Below, piece after piece: positions 21,686 through 34,924 of a stretch of DNA of 64,000 nt. The DNA comes from Stagonosporopsis chrysanthemi (taxonomy: Eukaryota; Ascomycota; Dothideomycetes; Pleosporales; Didymellaceae), in contig JAFISE010000145.1 of assembly GCA_022560025.1 (NCBI GenBank), positions 1-64,000 of the forward strand, given 5' to 3'. Position numbers and translations under genes: made by a program. The notes under the pieces are model-generated. The model was not told the DNA's origin. It worked only from the letters and a program-made list of their open reading frames with translations, and searched no databases. How positions within the stretch are numbered: position 1 is the first letter of the stretch; each line of letters opens with the position of its first letter.

Positions 21686-21924
21686 ACATGCACGGCTGGC
21701 GATACGTACGAACTTTCGCTGCTGAGCATGTTGCGGACGCAGGGTGAATGTACAAGGGCATATCGGAACTTGAGCGCATTGTATAGTTGGCTGGGCGTTA
21801 TGCGGGATTTGGGCTATGTAAACATTATATGAAGCATTTGAGCACACAACATGCACTTCTTATGTGGCGTGAACTTCGTGCGAGCATTGCAGAAAAGAAC
21901 ATCAAACGGGTATCACATGGTGTC

Positions 21925-22919
21925 CTAAACTCCCCCAAACCGCTGTATCTCACCCCCAAGCCAGCCCCCCATCGTTCCAAAAATACCCTCAACCACCCCT
22001 CCATCGTCTTCCCACCCGCTCCCCAGTCCCGCCTCGCTGACCACACTCGCTGCAACAACCCAACTCAATCCCGCGCCAACGCTGACCAGCACAAACGCCC
22101 TAACATAGCCACAATCCATCAGAATCTCCAGCGCCGCAACATTGTTCACGATAACCGCCCAGCTGACCGCTGTGGCACTACTCGGCAAGTCATAGTCCCA
22201 GATAATTAACAGTATAGGAAACAGCTTCGTGCAGCTGCTGACCAGTAGCGCGGTGCTCAGCGGCGTCGGATGCGGGTAGTGCGGTATCAGCTTTGTCCAG
22301 GCGCGGCGCAGGGGAGACGGGAGGGCGGCCGGGTTGAGGCTCGTGAGCAGGCGAATAGGCAGGTGGAACGCCAGCGTACTGAGGGTGACGAGGAACAGGA
22401 AGAAGAGGTATTGGAGGATGAGGGGCTGTGCGTGCAGGATCGCGGCGTTGGTGGGTCGAGGTGAGGCGGGTGTGGATGCGTGGTAGGGCGAGGTTTGGGG
22501 CAGAGGGAGCTTCTCGATGCGCGCCCAGGTTAGGTAGACGTCGAAGAGGAGGAGCAAGATGCCGAGGCGGAGGATGGAGCGCTGGGGCGTGTTAGTGTGT
22601 GGGGAGGCGTGGGGAGGGCGTGGTTACGTCGAATTTGTCGTCGTCGCGGCCGAGGCGGTTGAAGAGGAGGTGCCGGTACACCTGTGCTGTTAGCATTGTC
22701 CTCTCTCAAGCTTTCCAATTGACGACTGACTTGAGGTTTGATCAAGACTAGATCAATAAAGAGCACCACAAAGTCATGCTCGACGTATTTGTCGGCAAAC
22801 TTCTTGCAGCGCGGACATTGCGTCAAACGGACGCCCTTTCCTAGGGCTCGGTCGTCGGCTTTTGAGTACTCGGTGTAGAGTGTCTTCACAGGGTAGCGGC
22901 ACTCTATGCAGATGGGCAT
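21925..22919 (-). CDS. ARV1: ARV1 family ER lipid-homeostasis protein
   Basis: Three exons: 22731-22919, 22628-22681 and 21925-22581, with 49- and 46-nt introns; 299 aa. The start MPICIECRYPVKTLY begins the ARV1 homology domain, with zinc-ribbon Cys pairs CIEC and CPRCKKFADKYVEHD, then VVLFIDLVLIKPQVYRHLLFN. Multiple hydrophobic helices follow (for example PLILQYLFFLFLVTLSTLAF and a C-terminal WVVAASVVSEAG region). ARV1 acts at the ER in sterol trafficking and GPI-anchor synthesis. An upstream in-frame TTG adds seven codons but the ATG at 22919 fits the family start. Confidence 0.93.
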
Positions 22920-23378
22920 AGCTTTGCAGCCATTGGACAAGGCTATGCGGGCGTGGAGGTGGGGTTGTGGAGCTTGATGCGGGCGTGTTGTTGGAAGCTC
23001 ATGTGGAGTTTAGAATTGACACTACCTTAAGTCCGGCATCTCATCGAACATCGCTCATGATATTATTCGTAATTCGTAATCATACATCTTGTGCATAAAA
23101 TATGACCCAGCTGCCCAGATGAATCTTCCCAAAGAAATCCCAGAAACTGCGAATTGAAAGCATTCTTCAGACATCCATCCGTAAGTTCGTAAAGAGACGC
23201 ACCAAATTCAGGCGTCCCGGGGTGATTACTGCCATCTGCGCCTTCTGACTAGAAGTAGACAGTGCCCAAATATGCAACTCGTACAGCCCTTAAGTGAGAG
23301 TGGACATCATGGCTGCAACGATCTTTGGGTTGGGACGCGATCGTCCGCGTCGTGCTACCGGGTATCAATTTACCGTTC
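22920..23378. other. Intergenic region, ARV1 promoter
   Basis: 459 bp between the ARV1 start and the stop of the next minus-strand gene; no additional feature recognised. Confidence 0.4.
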
Positions 23379-24972
23379 TCAATGGGCCGAGCGGACAAGG
23401 GCTAACCTACCCTTTCTGTCCCTGTCAACACGAACAACCTCTCGTCGAGGGTCACGTCGTTCGTAGACCACGTCGTAATCTTCACCACGCTCATACTTGA
23501 GCAGCTGGCGCTCCTCCTCCAACGAGCGGATTTCTTCTCGGATGTCGCGCTCAGACCGCTCCCGTTGGCGTACCAATTGGCGTCCCTCCGGCAGGAATGC
23601 TGTCGCTGGCCCATGCATGGCGGCCGAACGCTCGATTTCGACATACTTTTCATGTTCGTGTCTGGGAGGCGACAGGCTGCGCACTGATGGCTCGTAGACA
23701 GTTGGTGCACGCTGAGGTGGGGCTGCGTAGACAGATCCCGGAGGAGGCGGGGGCGCTGCGTACATTTGAGGTGGCGGTGGAGGCGGAGCTGCGTAGACAG
23801 AGGGGGGAGGGGGAGGTGCTGCTACAAATTCGGGTGGAGGCGGGGGAGGTGGTGGCGCCATTGTCTCCTCAATACGCTCTTCATACACATATGTCGTTTT
23901 CTCTGCTTGGTCGTCAGCTGGCAGCAGAACAGTTGACTTGCTGGTCGTACCCTCTTTGTAATTTTCGCTGACTTTGATGCACTCGTCGATGTGCTCCTTC
24001 TCGAGAGCCCGAGTGATGATAATAAAATCGTCCTGTAAAAGTCAACAAGGTGCTCACACTGGCTATGAAGCTACCTACCTCTTCCTCGAAAGGATAGCCA
24101 AGCTCAATAACAGCTTGCCTCTTTACCAATCGCTTCGGCAGTCTGGTCTTGCCCCTCTTGCCCCAGGTTGCACGCGGAAGTTGGATCTCGGAAACACTCT
24201 CGGATGAAGAACTGCGTCTGGAACCTGCAACACTCTTGCTCCTGCGCACTCTGCTCTTGTTTCTCGAAACTTCAATCTCCTGGTACTCCTCACGCTCTCG
24301 GCCTCTGCCGCCGATGTCTCCGTAAGCAAGATCTTCGTCAGACTGCCTGAATCGCCGACGTTCTGGCGACCTGCGGCGTTCGCGAATAGGCAAGGGGATA
24401 GGCACATTGGCAGGTGGGCGGTACTCGTGATACTCTTCCCTTTCAACTCTCTCAACATCTCCGTAGCGGGGCAGAGGTCGGCGATCAAACGTATCGAGAG
24501 ACGACTGTCGGCGGATGTACTGTGGGCGTGCTGGCTTTCGTGGCCTCGAAACTTGGCTTTTGATGTCGATGTTGATATCCTCATCAATGACAGACTTTCT
24601 GCGGTATGGTGCAAGTGCCTGGTTCGCTACTTCAGACGGCGTGCGCTCTTCGAAGATGTCGTTTCGGCGGGGAGGAGCACGGCGCTCGAAACGATCTTCC
24701 TCAAAGAAGCGATCCCTCTCTGCAACGCGGGTGGGTTGCCTACTGGGGGGACCACGGCGATCGTAATCCTCATGAATATCGACGTCGCGGCGGCCTCCTG
24801 GGAAGCGGTCGTGCTCCTGATACCGGAAGTGGTCGTGTTCGTCGTCGCGGCTAGGAGGACCACGGCCGCCGCCCCTCATGCGCTCGAACCTATCGCGATC
24901 CCAACGCTGACCGCCGCCGCGAGGGGCATCATCTTCATAGCTCGCAAGATTGCCGGTCGAAGAACGGTACAT
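23379..24972 (-). CDS. Polyproline/Arg-rich protein with DUF8035-like domain
   Basis: Two exons, 24079-24972 and 23379-24032, with a 46-nt intron (GTAGGT...TTACAG) inside the conserved domain; 515 aa from ATG 24972 (MYRSSTGNLASYEDD). The N-terminal 240 residues are Arg/Asp/Glu-rich and disordered. The domain around residues 275-330 reads TRLPKRLVKRQAVIELGYPF, then DDFIIITRALEKEHIDECIK, as in a family of uncharacterised fungal proteins (DUF8035, from memory). Pro-rich repeats of the type YAAPPPPP follow, then a charged coiled-coil (REEIRSLEEERQLLKYERGE). Function unknown; the architecture suggests a scaffold. The C-terminus KGRLALVRSAH looks like a natural end. Confidence 0.82.
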
Positions 24973-25981
24973 GGCTACACTGCCAGAAGTTGGGTTGCTA
25001 TGCTGGCCCTGTTGCCTTCAAAACTCGTGATGCGGGGGTGTCGCGTTGCCAGCGTTGCCAGCGTTGCCGGGGATCCGTCCAGGGACTTGGTTATATACTC
25101 TCGGCGCAGCGCGTGAAATGCTGATACGAAAGCACTAGTCGAGTCAAGTTTTGACAGAGAAGCACAGCGCACGGCTGCGATTATATTGCCGCAAGCTAGG
25201 GGTGCTGATGGTGTGTATGTGCAACTTGGTCAAGCAGCAACGTCATCGCCGTTCGGGGCGCCATTAGCGGCGCGATTGGGCGCTCGTGCCCCTGCGCCGT
25301 GATTTGCAGCCGGGCCATTACAGCCGCGGGTGCTTGGGCGGGCTGTTTCAGACAGGAAATCGAGCTGCCTGATGCATGAAGTTCGGGCATATCTTGAGGT
25401 TGGGCATTGTGCCCTGCGTCGGTCCCTTCTACACAATGGGACAAAGAAACGAAGGCTTTGCGCTACACACACGAGCTCGGCCTTGCCCAATTTCCAGAGT
25501 TTTCGCAGCCACAGGGCTATCCCTACCCTTGAGTTGTCACCAGACACCGCCAAAGAGGTGCATGTTGCAGTTCGAGGGTGACGTCACCAGATTTTGCAAG
25601 TAGCGTTCCTTGTTTGGCGGGGTACTATTGGACACCAATGCTCAGCCTCAACGAGATGCGTGAACTGCTGCATAGGCTGACTTGACGCAGATGCGCCAAT
25701 ACTTTTAGCTGCTGTGAAGTTCTCTGTCTACGGGAGCGGCCCGGCGCCGCTGTCTCTTCGTCGATTTGAGTGCGAAATTCGTGGTACACTAGCATGAGCA
25801 AGGTCAGTTGCCTTTGGGACAATGTTTAGCAGATGGCATGGCTGAGAAGAACGAAGTCGGCCAGTTTCCCGAAAGGTTCCAGTTACTACGACTGATATCT
25901 TTCTGTCTTCTAGTGTTACAAGGATTACGTCTACATACATAATATACAACCAGCGCACGAGTCTCCGAATAGTTCTCACAT
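24973..25981. other. Intergenic region
   Basis: About 1 kb with no recognised gene; it should hold the promoter of the DUF8035-like gene and the 3' end of AIM41. A short 9-bp direct repeat (gcgttgcca units) lies near 25043-25068, about 75 bp from the start codon. Confidence 0.4.
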
Positions 25982-26539
25982 CTATTTCTTGCCAATAAGC
26001 TCCTCGATCCTCTTCTGCACATACTCAACATCATGCGGCCTGCCCTTGATGGCGCCCATGACCTTACCCATGATGGGACCATAGACCCTCTTGGCCTCCT
26101 CGAAACCAGAAATTGCCTGATCAATGATACCGTTCAACTCGGTTTCTGAGACTTTGGGAATATCCTCTGCGTACTTCTTCAGCACATCCAGGTGCGCCTG
26201 CTCCTTCTCTACAAGGTCCGGGCGCTTCGCGGTGGTGCATTCCTCTATTGTGGCGTTCGCTGCCTTGATTTGCTTCTGGATCAGAGCGTATAACGTGCCG
26301 TCGTTTTCGATTGGTTTCGCAGTTTTGGAGGCATTGATAATTTCAGCTTGGATTGCACGGATGACATTGAGGGCAGGCTTGTTCTTCGCGCGCATCGCGG
26401 TCTTGAGATCGGACTGTAGTCTCGGGAGGACTACCGATTCAGAAGTGGCTGTAGACGAGTAGCGAAGGCTAGCATAGCGAATGCAGGCTGATTGAGAAGA
26501 GAACGCTGTGCGCAGCATCGTTGGTCTGAAGAGTGCCAT
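25982..26539 (-). CDS. AIM41: AIM41-like mitochondrial GatB/YqeY-domain protein
   Basis: Single exon, 185 aa from ATG 26539. The first 35 residues (MALFRPTMLRTAFSSQSACI, Arg/Ser-rich, no acids) are a mitochondrial presequence. The rest is the YqeY domain: LPRLQSDLKTAMRAKNKPAL, VIRAIQAEIINASKT, LIQKQIKAANATIEE and the conserved end YGPIMGKVMGAIKGR. The family resembles the tail domain of amidotransferase GatB; in yeast Aim41 is a mitochondrial protein of unclear role. The frame is open farther upstream to 26731, but the residues lack a Met at a plausible place and the presequence supports 26539. Divergent from NUP170. Confidence 0.9.
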   Translation of the reverse strand: MALFRPTMLRTAFSSQSACIRYASLRYSSTATSESVVLPRLQSDLKTAMRAKNKPALNVIRAIQAEIINASKTAKPIENDGTLYALIQKQIKAANATIEECTTAKRPDLVEKEQAHLDVLKKYAEDIPKVSETELNGIIDQAISGFEEAKRVYGPIMGKVMGAIKGRPHDVEYVQKRIEELIGKK

Positions 26540-26967
26540 GGCGTTTGTTCGGCGTGCCAATTTCGAATGAAGGACAATGGCGTTGCTACAGTTTTCTTTT
26601 GCGCGTCGCAGAGCCAATTCGCGATTTTCGTATTGTCGTTGCAAAAGCCGGTGCTCGAGTGAATGTCGATTGGATCCACCTAAAGCTTCCGAGCTCAGAC
26701 GCGCAAAGACATTTGGGAGCTGTCGCGCCAAGCAAGCTTTTGTTGTCCGTCAGTCAACTTTCAACCGCAGCTCATTGTCCACCCGCAATTGCAGTCCAGC
26801 CCCCTGTTCGACATAGCTCGTGGCGCGCTTCCTTTTCATCCGCAGTATTCCAGTATCTGCGCGCGATTAATGTCGACGCCTGAAGACCAGCGCGTCTCAC
26901 CAACCACCGCCTAAAGCTCGCACTCACCAAGGCCACCGCGCCCGTCCACCGCATTTCGCTACTCAAC
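26540..26967. promoter_or_regulatory. Divergent promoter of AIM41 and NUP170
   Basis: 428 bp between two divergent start codons. A run of CCACCGCC/CACC motifs precedes the NUP170 start; no named element is assignable. Confidence 0.45.
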
Positions 26968-29900
26968 ATGAACTTCGCGGTACCTACGACGCCGCAGCGG
27001 CCTACGCCGGGCATGTACATCAACACTCCCGCGCCGAATCGAGGCGGGCTGGTGCGCCAGCCCTCTTTGTCGCAACAGCGACAGCCGTCCATTGCGCAGC
27101 CTCAGCAGCAGCCGCCACAACAAGCACAGGCGCTTCCCGCACCTCCGGTCGAGAGTGCCATCGAGCGTGCTGCGCGCACGATCAACAGCATGTTGGACCG
27201 CGACAACCGCTACCCCCCGTTAGAAGCATATGTTGGACGTAAGTTGTGCGGGTAGAGCGAGTGGGTGCGCCGTTGGAGGCTAACGAACGTACAGAGGGTA
27301 TGTCTGGGGAGTACGAACTACCAACAAATCCAGCGTGGGCGCCGTTCCAGAAGCTACGGACGTACCGACTTCCAGAGGCCGTTTTTGAGCAGGTGGACCA
27401 CACACAAATGTCGACGCAGATGGGCTTGTTCGCGGAGATCAACCACGCATGGGTGGTTGTTGATAACCAGGTCTACCTCTGGGACTACACACACCCGAAT
27501 CCCGAGCTTGTTGGGTTTGAAGAGCAGCCAAGCAACATCACTTGTGTGAAGCTGGTCAAGCCGCGCGCAAAGGTTTTTGTCGATACAATCGAATATCTGC
27601 TGGTAGTTGCGACGGTTACGGACGTTTTTCTGATTGCTGTCGAGTGCCAGCGAGGCCCGGAAGGAGTTCACGGCATCACACTGTACCGCACAGGGTTGTC
27701 GACTTCCGTGAGGAGAGTCACGGTAAACGCAATCGCAGGATCCGACAAGACTGGACGCATCTTCTTTGGAGATGGAAGCACCGAGGACGTATACGAGCTC
27801 AACTACCAGCAAGAGGATCGTTGGTTCTCCAGCAAGTGTAGCAAGACGAACCATGTCTCCAAGGCTGTTGGCCTTCCCGCGTTGCCATTCTATGGCACCA
27901 CCCAGCAGGCGGGAATTGCGCAGATGGTTATCGACGACACACGCAACCTGTTGTACACGCTCTCGACCAACAGCACCGTAAAGGTGTACCACATGCGCGG
28001 CCCAGCAAGTCTCGAGTGTGTCATCACACGAACCGCCTCAAACCTGCAGACCATGTGCAGCCATGTTGTTCGCCAGTCGGAGGTTCTCAACAAGATGGAG
28101 ATCGTGGCTCTGAGCCCGATCGGAAGCACAGAGGCAGACCACCTTTCCCTGATGGCGACAACGTCCACGGGATGCAGGCTGTACCTGAGCACAACATCTG
28201 GTGGTTGGAACAGCGACAGCACAAGTGCGCCAAACAGCATGCAATTGCGCCATGTACGCTTCCCTCCCGACGATGGCCAGACCCCCCAGCAGACCAATTC
28301 AACCCAGCTACAACCCTACCAGGGCGGTGCGCCGCTAGGTACTAACTCCAAATTCTTGAAAGAAACAAAGTACGGAAGCAGGTTCGCGCCTGGGTCTTTC
28401 TTCTCCTTCGTTCTCAGATCGGAGAACGACACAAACCAAACACTCTTTATTTCTGCTCCTCACTCCGGGCTGCTGGGCCAGCGCGAAAGCTCAGAACCCC
28501 CTCGCTACACGGAGACTGGATTGACGTTGGAGCTCGTAGGCCGGATCCAGGATATGGGACAGGTGTCCGAGCCTTTTGCCGCAAGGAACGAACCTTTAGG
28601 ATTCGGCAACGAGCTCGCAACCCAATTCGACAAACCTCTCAACGAATACGCCATCATCACATCTTTCGGTATCGAGACAGTACGACGGAAGCGACTCGTT
28701 GATATCTTCGCCGCGCTCGTTAAGTACGGAGGTGGACAAGAGGGTACAGAAGCTGATATCAGGAAGCTTGCAAGGCAGTATGGACTTGCTGAAACAGCAG
28801 CTACTGCCTTGGCTGTGGCTTGCAATCAAGGCTCTGATGTTGGGCCAGATTCCCGAATCGCCAGAATCACAGACCCTGAGGTCACAGATTTTGCACGCAA
28901 GGTCTTTATCGAGTTTGGTGGCAAGGCGCATCTGACGGAGAGCGCGACAGTCGAGGGCCCCAGTGTTGAGAACGTTCGTGCATCGCCACGACATGATGGC
29001 ATCGCGATGTATGTGGCTCGTCTGGTCAGGTCTATCTGGCATGCTCCTGTGATCAAGGAGGAGGCTACGCCAGCTGGGCCTCTGCTTGTGTCAGCTGTCA
29101 AGGTCAGCAAGCTGCAGGACATTCAGCGTGCTCTCATGGACTTGCAGAAGTTCCTGGATGACAACAAATCTTTCATTGAGGGTCTTGCAGGGCCTGAGGC
29201 CTTGGGCCGCGTTTCATCTCGACAAGAAGAAGTCGAACTGCAGGGCGAACACAGGGCGCTGACCAGCCTGGTGACCCTCGTGAATGACATGGTGGAGGGA
29301 ATCTCTTTCGTCCTTCTTCTGTTCGAAGAGCGACTTGAGGATGTTGTGAACCAGCTCGACCCCAACTCCCAAGGCATGGTTCGCCGCATGACTTTCCAGG
29401 CTCTGTTCTCGGTCAAAGAAGGTCGAGACCTTGCCAAGGATTTGGTCAAGGCTATCGTCAACCGCAGTATTGCAAAGGGCTCTAACGTCGAGTCGGTGGC
29501 AGAGTCTCTGAGGAGGAAGTGCGGCAGCTTCTGCAGCGCAGACGATGTCATGATCTTCCGAGGCCAAGAAGCCGTGAAGAAGGCCACAGATATGGGCGCG
29601 AATGCTGAGCGTGGGCGACTCCTGCTCAACGACAGCCTGGGGTTGTTCGAACAGGTCGCAAAGAGTCTGACCTTCGACAACTTGGCTGCTACCGTCACTC
29701 AATACATTCAGCTTGAGTTCTATGCCGGTAAGTAATGCTTGTACCTTCGGTTCTACATCTATTGACATGTATTTCAGGGGCCATCCGACTATCGCTCAAG
29801 GTTGCCCAAGAGTGGGACCGCGGGAACAAGGCCCTGTCATGGATCCGAGACCGCGATGACCCCAGCGTAGACCCCAACGACGTGCGAAGGGATTTCTACG

Positions 29901-31234
29901 AGAAGCGCGCGGCGTGCTATGACCTCGTTCTTCGAGTTATTGAGGCGGTCGACCAGGCATACAATGGCCAAGGACCAGTTGCAGATGGCGTTGTGTCTCA
30001 AGTCACGAAACGCAAGTTCGAAGCATACGAACAGATCAACAACTCGGACGATGAGGTGTTCCAAAACTACCTGTACGACTGGTATATGCAGAAGGGCTGG
30101 GCAGAGCGACTGCTTGAAATCAACTCGCCCTTTGTCGTGGAGTACTTGCGTCAGAGCGCAGAGAAAGACGTTGCCCATGCAGATCTCCTCTGGCGCTACT
30201 ACGCCCACTACAACGATTACCTGAGCGCCGCGGAGACACAGTATCAGCTTGCCAAGAGCTCGCTGGATCTGCCACTGGAGAAGCGGATAGAGTACCTCTC
30301 TTTCGCCAAGGCTAATGCGTCGACACGTATGACCGGCTTCTCTGACACCGGCGTCCGAAACCGGCAATCAAGGCAAGAGCTTCTGCGAAACATTGCCGAC
30401 CATCTTGACATTGCCAACATTCAAGATGATATCCTTGGAAAACTGAAGAACGACGAGCGGCTCATCAACGATCCAGCTCGCAGGGAACAGGTGGTTGGGC
30501 TCTTGAACGGCCAGATTCAGCCGTTAGACGAGGTTAGTCTTGACAATGTAACTTGCATCACACACTAACGCACGCAGTTGTATCACAACTACGCTGATCA
30601 GGCTGGATACTACGACGTTTGCCTGCTCATCTACCACGCCGCAGACTACCGCAACATCCCCGACATCCGCAACACTTGGTCCAACCTGATTGAGCAGACA
30701 CACAGGCAGGCTGCCGCAGCTGGTGTGGCACAGCCATGGGAGTCGGTGGCAATTAAGGTTGAGGAGATCGGCCATCGCGTCAACATGAACGAGAACGTCT
30801 TCCCCATTAACATCGCACTCCAGCTGCTCCTGCAGTACGACATCGAGTACTACACACACAACACCACTTCGAACGTGTCGGGCCTTATTCTAAATGCGAA
30901 CATAACATGGCCCATCGACGTCCTTGTCCGCCTGAACGCACCCTTCGAGTACCTCGTCGCAACTTTCGAGTCGCTCTGGTACGCACAGGAAGCCCCTTTC
31001 TCCGGCCGCAACAAGAAGCTGCTTGTGAAGTGGATCATCTACACGATCGAGCAGTGGGGCATCATCAGCAGGCGATCCGGCACGTCGTTCGGCAGCGCCG
31101 AGAACGCCATCGGGTTGGCCGAGTTCCTGAGGGTCCTACTCAGCAGCGACACACTGGGCCGTGATGCGGACGACCAGCAGTGGCTGCAGCGGGCACGGGA
31201 TGTCCGGGATTTGGTAGAGGAGACGGCGCGATGA
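26968..31234 (+). CDS. NUP170: Nucleoporin NUP155/Nup170 (inner ring of the nuclear pore)
   Basis: Four exons: 26968-27238, 27295-29727, 29778-30532 and 30578-31234; introns of 56, 50 and 45 nt, all GT-AG with CTAAC/TGAC-type branch sites. Product 1371 aa, the usual size. The N-terminus is Pro/Gln-rich and disordered; residues from about 95 (EYELPTNPAWAPFQKLRTYR) enter the beta-propeller with WVVVDNQVYLWDY, GRIFFGDGSTEDVYELNYQ and the family block LSTNSTVKVYHM. The C-terminal half from about 600 is alpha-solenoid (for example IRLSLKVAQEWDRGNKALSW and RTGSFGSAENAIGL-like text). The protein links membrane nucleoporins to the pore scaffold. The intron at 29728 has an in-frame extension that would truncate the protein if retained. 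Confidence 0.96.
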
Positions 31235-33282
31235 GATGGGTTGGGGATATATGGTGTTTGTAAAAGGAAATCAGTTGAGCATTCTTCTAGCGTGCAGCGT
31301 TGTACAGGGCATTGTGGGTTGGCGCGAGTGGGCTTGTACGTATGACACGCTTTGGCGCTTTCGAGAGGCTTGTTGGGTAGTGTATCAAGAAAAGTACCCA
31401 CGTAATGTTTGCATACAATCACGGTCACCGTTGTGTTCAGGCGCTCGCACCTTCTCGTCAACGGAGCACGCCACCATACTATACGGAGCCACACCTCCGG
31501 CCTGTGAACGAAGCGAGAAGTAAATCAGTGATTCATTGTTGATGCATATCTTGGCCAAATCATGAAACACTCATGGAACACTAATGGGGCGAGACATCAG
31601 GACTGCATTGGTTCTATTCTATCCCTCTCTCTGAGGCATGCGACATCGTCCCTGCAGATCTGCGGACACCAAGTCTTTGCTTTTGTGCAGTCTACGGGAC
31701 CCAATGCGATACCTCCTGCCACTCCGCGTCGCTGCAGGGGACTGGCAGCCGGCCGACATATGTCTCACTGCCATCATTGATCAGCATCGCGCAGGGTCGA
31801 TTCCCCTTCACGCATTGGTCGCAAGCCTCCAGTCTTGAACCGAGGCTGCAGTCGCCTCTCTTGTTGCAGACTGAACTGCGGCAAGCAAATCTTCTGTTTT
31901 GTAAACGTATGTGGACTTAGTGTCCGGCGGCCGTAAATCCGCCATCGCTGATGACGGTTGGTGGTGTTTGCTATCAAAAGTCAAATCGATCTTCGTTATC
32001 AGGAATTGTGCGCCGGATTAACGCCTGACCTTAGTGCCAAGCCAAGCCGGCGACGACGTCACGGTGAACTTGCAGGCAAGTGCGACCAGAATGAAAGTGA
32101 AAGCACGTTCCTGGCGATTGTGCGAGATGAGAACCAGAAGTCTCGCAGTATCAATGCCGACGAAGCAGGAACAATGTGGCATCACGTCTAAAAATTTGGT
32201 CACTGCTTGAGTGGTGACCAAAATGGCATAATGTTCGTCTGGCTTTCGTTGCTGAGACCGAAAGAAACGCGACTGTGCTCTGAGGGTGATTCGCAGGACA
32301 GTATGCGTGCAGATGGAACAGAACAATAAATGTTACAGTGAAAAGGCTTTAGAACTCAATTGCTACACAGTACTGAGACTTAGAGCCTTGGAAATAAATG
32401 CGAAAGACATTGAAATGAAATCGGCATTCAGAAGTGACAATTAAAGGGCATGTGACACTCACTGAATCCATAAGATTGTGACTTGATCATGCGCTCACCT
32501 ATAACCATTTCAAGTCACGAAACTTCGAGCGAGTGCTTATACTGGCTGCTCTCCTGCGAACTACATGCAACGCGCTATCAGTGTACGGATGAGATCAGTG
32601 ATGTAGCGGGAAGGGCTAGATATTGAGCCTTAACAAACAGTGTTACATCGAGGCACGGCGCCGGGGTCTGACCATTGCCAACAGGCTTAGAGACAAGGTT
32701 GCCAGCATTCAAAAGTACCCTTCGTGACTGACAATGCTTGCGAGGAAGGAACGTCGAACGAGGCGTCGGCACTAGCGTGATGGGACAAACGGGGGACCGA
32801 GCCGAACTCGTCTGCCAACTTGACGGCAATATTGACTGACTTCACAAACGACGTCATCCAAGTACACAATTCGCAAGGCAGCATGGTGATTCAGGACAGC
32901 AGTCGACGTCGGGCTGCTCGTCCAGTTTGGCACATGCAAGGCCTCCTGCCTTCAGCGTGCTCTAACCAGAGACGTCAGAAGCAAGCCGGAATGATTAACT
33001 CGACTGACTTGGTGCGCATTGTCCTTAACGACACGGGCACATGAATGAAAGCGGAGCATGCTCAAAGCCTTTAGTGCTGGTCAGCGTTGATACAACGCGA
33101 CGAGCTCTGTGATAATATTTGTGTGTTGCAGATGTTAAAATCTGCAACTTCCATCTGCTAACTTAATGAAGTCAGATGAATGGTATCTATCCAAAACTCC
33201 ATGCTTATGTGAAATGCAAAACTTCGTCTTCGTCTATATTCCACTCCATGTAAATTACCCCTCGCCTTCTATGCATATTTCT
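31235..33282. other. Convergent intergenic region, 2 kb
   Basis: Between the stops of NUP170 and the CBS gene. Only short unrelated ORFs; AT content is somewhat higher around 32.3-32.5 kb and 33.05-33.3 kb. I see no tRNA, transposon motif or conserved protein. Confidence 0.4.
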
Positions 33283-34924
33283 CTAGTGGCCGTTGGTGCT
33301 CTTCTGCGAGACCATCCAGGTAAGCAAGTCGACCTTGGTGATAACAGCCGCGGCCCTGGGTTCGCCATCGACCTTCTCAGTGACGATGGCAGCGCTGTTC
33401 CACTCGAAGAACTTGTTCAGGTCGCTGAGCTTGGTGTCGCGTGTAATCTCAACGAACTCGCGGCGGCTGCCAACCTTGGTGCCCTCGCCCTCCAGGTGCA
33501 GCCTGCCAAGGTCCTTGACAACCTCGTTGAGCTTGCGGAAGTCGAACATGACGTCCTCGACCTTTGACCGGGGGGTTGCACGGCCGGAGGCGATGTAGGA
33601 GAGCAGGTTGCCCAGTGTGACGAGACCGACGAGACGCTGCTTGCCGGCGTTGGAGTATGTGGAGACGGGGAGCTGGTCGAAGCCCTTCTCGCGCATAGTC
33701 TCGATGGCTTCGCTGCAGGGCGAGTTGGCGGGAACGGTTGTGACAGGCCTCAGGCGCAGCGAGGCGACAGTGGACCCATGAAAGGGATCGTTCTTGTTAC
33801 TCTTGCTGAGCGAGAGACGGCGTGTGACATTCGCAGCCTCGGGTGTGTCAGGAGGTGTGTCGGGGAGGAGGTCGTTGGCGGCAAGCCAGTCGTCATCTAC
33901 GAACTGTTTGATGTTAGTATGCTAAGTAATCAAGGCATGAAGAGAGACCTACCTTGCTGAGGTAGCTCCTGATGCTGTCGGGCAGGATGACGACTACAAC
34001 ATCGTCCTTACCCAGACCGAGCTCCTTGATGGCCTTGACTGCAGCGTCCATAGCACTACCAGAAGAGCCACCGCAGAGGATGCCCTCCTCCGAGATCAGC
34101 CTCCTCGCGTACTGGAAAGCTGTGCGGTCGTCGGTCTTGTACCACTTGTCGACAATCTGCTGCTCCAGAACATCAGGAATGAAGTCGTAACCAATACCCT
34201 CAACCTTATATCCCTCATTGACGTGGTCTTGGTTGAGCTTCTCAGGCAACGCAAGAATGCTGCCCTGAGGATCGGCGGCGATGATCTTGACGTCCTTGTT
34301 GTGCTTCCTCAAACCACGCGCAAGACCGGTGATTGTGCCACCGGTACCAGCACCTGCAACGAGAGCTGTTACCTTGCCCTGTGTCTGCTCCCAGACCTCC
34401 TCGGCGGTGCCGAACTCGTGGGCAAGCGGGTTGTTGGGGTTCGAGTACTGGTCGAGGATGTGGGCGTTGGGCAGCTCCTTGACGAGCTTCCTCGCAACGC
34501 CGATGTGGCTCTCGGGACTGTCCCACGCAGCGCTGGTGGGTGTACGGATGATCTCAGCACCTAGCGCCTTCAGCACGGCGACCTTCTCCGGGCTCATCTT
34601 CTCAGGGAGCGTGATGATTGTCTTGTAGCCCTTGACGGCGGCGACAAGAGCAAGACCAATACCGGTGTTGCCGGAGGTGGGCTCGATCAATGTGTCGCCA
34701 GGCTTTATGCGGCCCTCCTTCTCGGCGGCCTCGATCATGCGCAGGGCGATGCGGTCCTTGACGGAGCCGCCGGCGTTGAAAGCCTCGACCTTAACATAGA
34801 CAGTGGCCTCAATTCCAAGCGACTGAGGAATCTTATTCAGGCGCACAAGCGGTGTGTTGCCAATCTGTTGGGTGATGTTGTCCATCACGACGGGCGGGAT
34901 CGCAGGGCGCGTGGTGGTAGACAT
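33283..34924 (-). CDS. CYS4: Cystathionine beta-synthase
   Basis: Two exons, 33953-34924 and 33283-33903, 49-nt intron (GTAGGT, ACTAACA branch, AACAG); 530 aa. The fold-type II PLP domain shows Lys56 in GGSVKDR as the Schiff-base lysine, SGNTGIG (84-90), the GAGTGGT phosphate loop and GGSSGSA. The intron interrupts DSIRSYLSK/FVDDDW, the end of the catalytic core. The C-terminus has two CBS motifs (TTVPANSPCSEAIETMREKG and VEITRDTKLSDLNKFFEW) ending WMVSQKSTNGH. No N-terminal heme-binding extension is present, as in other fungi. The enzyme condenses serine and homocysteine in transsulfuration. Confidence 0.96.

Noticed and set aside
31770..31815. tRNA B-box-like GGTCGATTCCCC
   Set aside because: No matching A box, acceptor stem or cloverleaf could be found around it.
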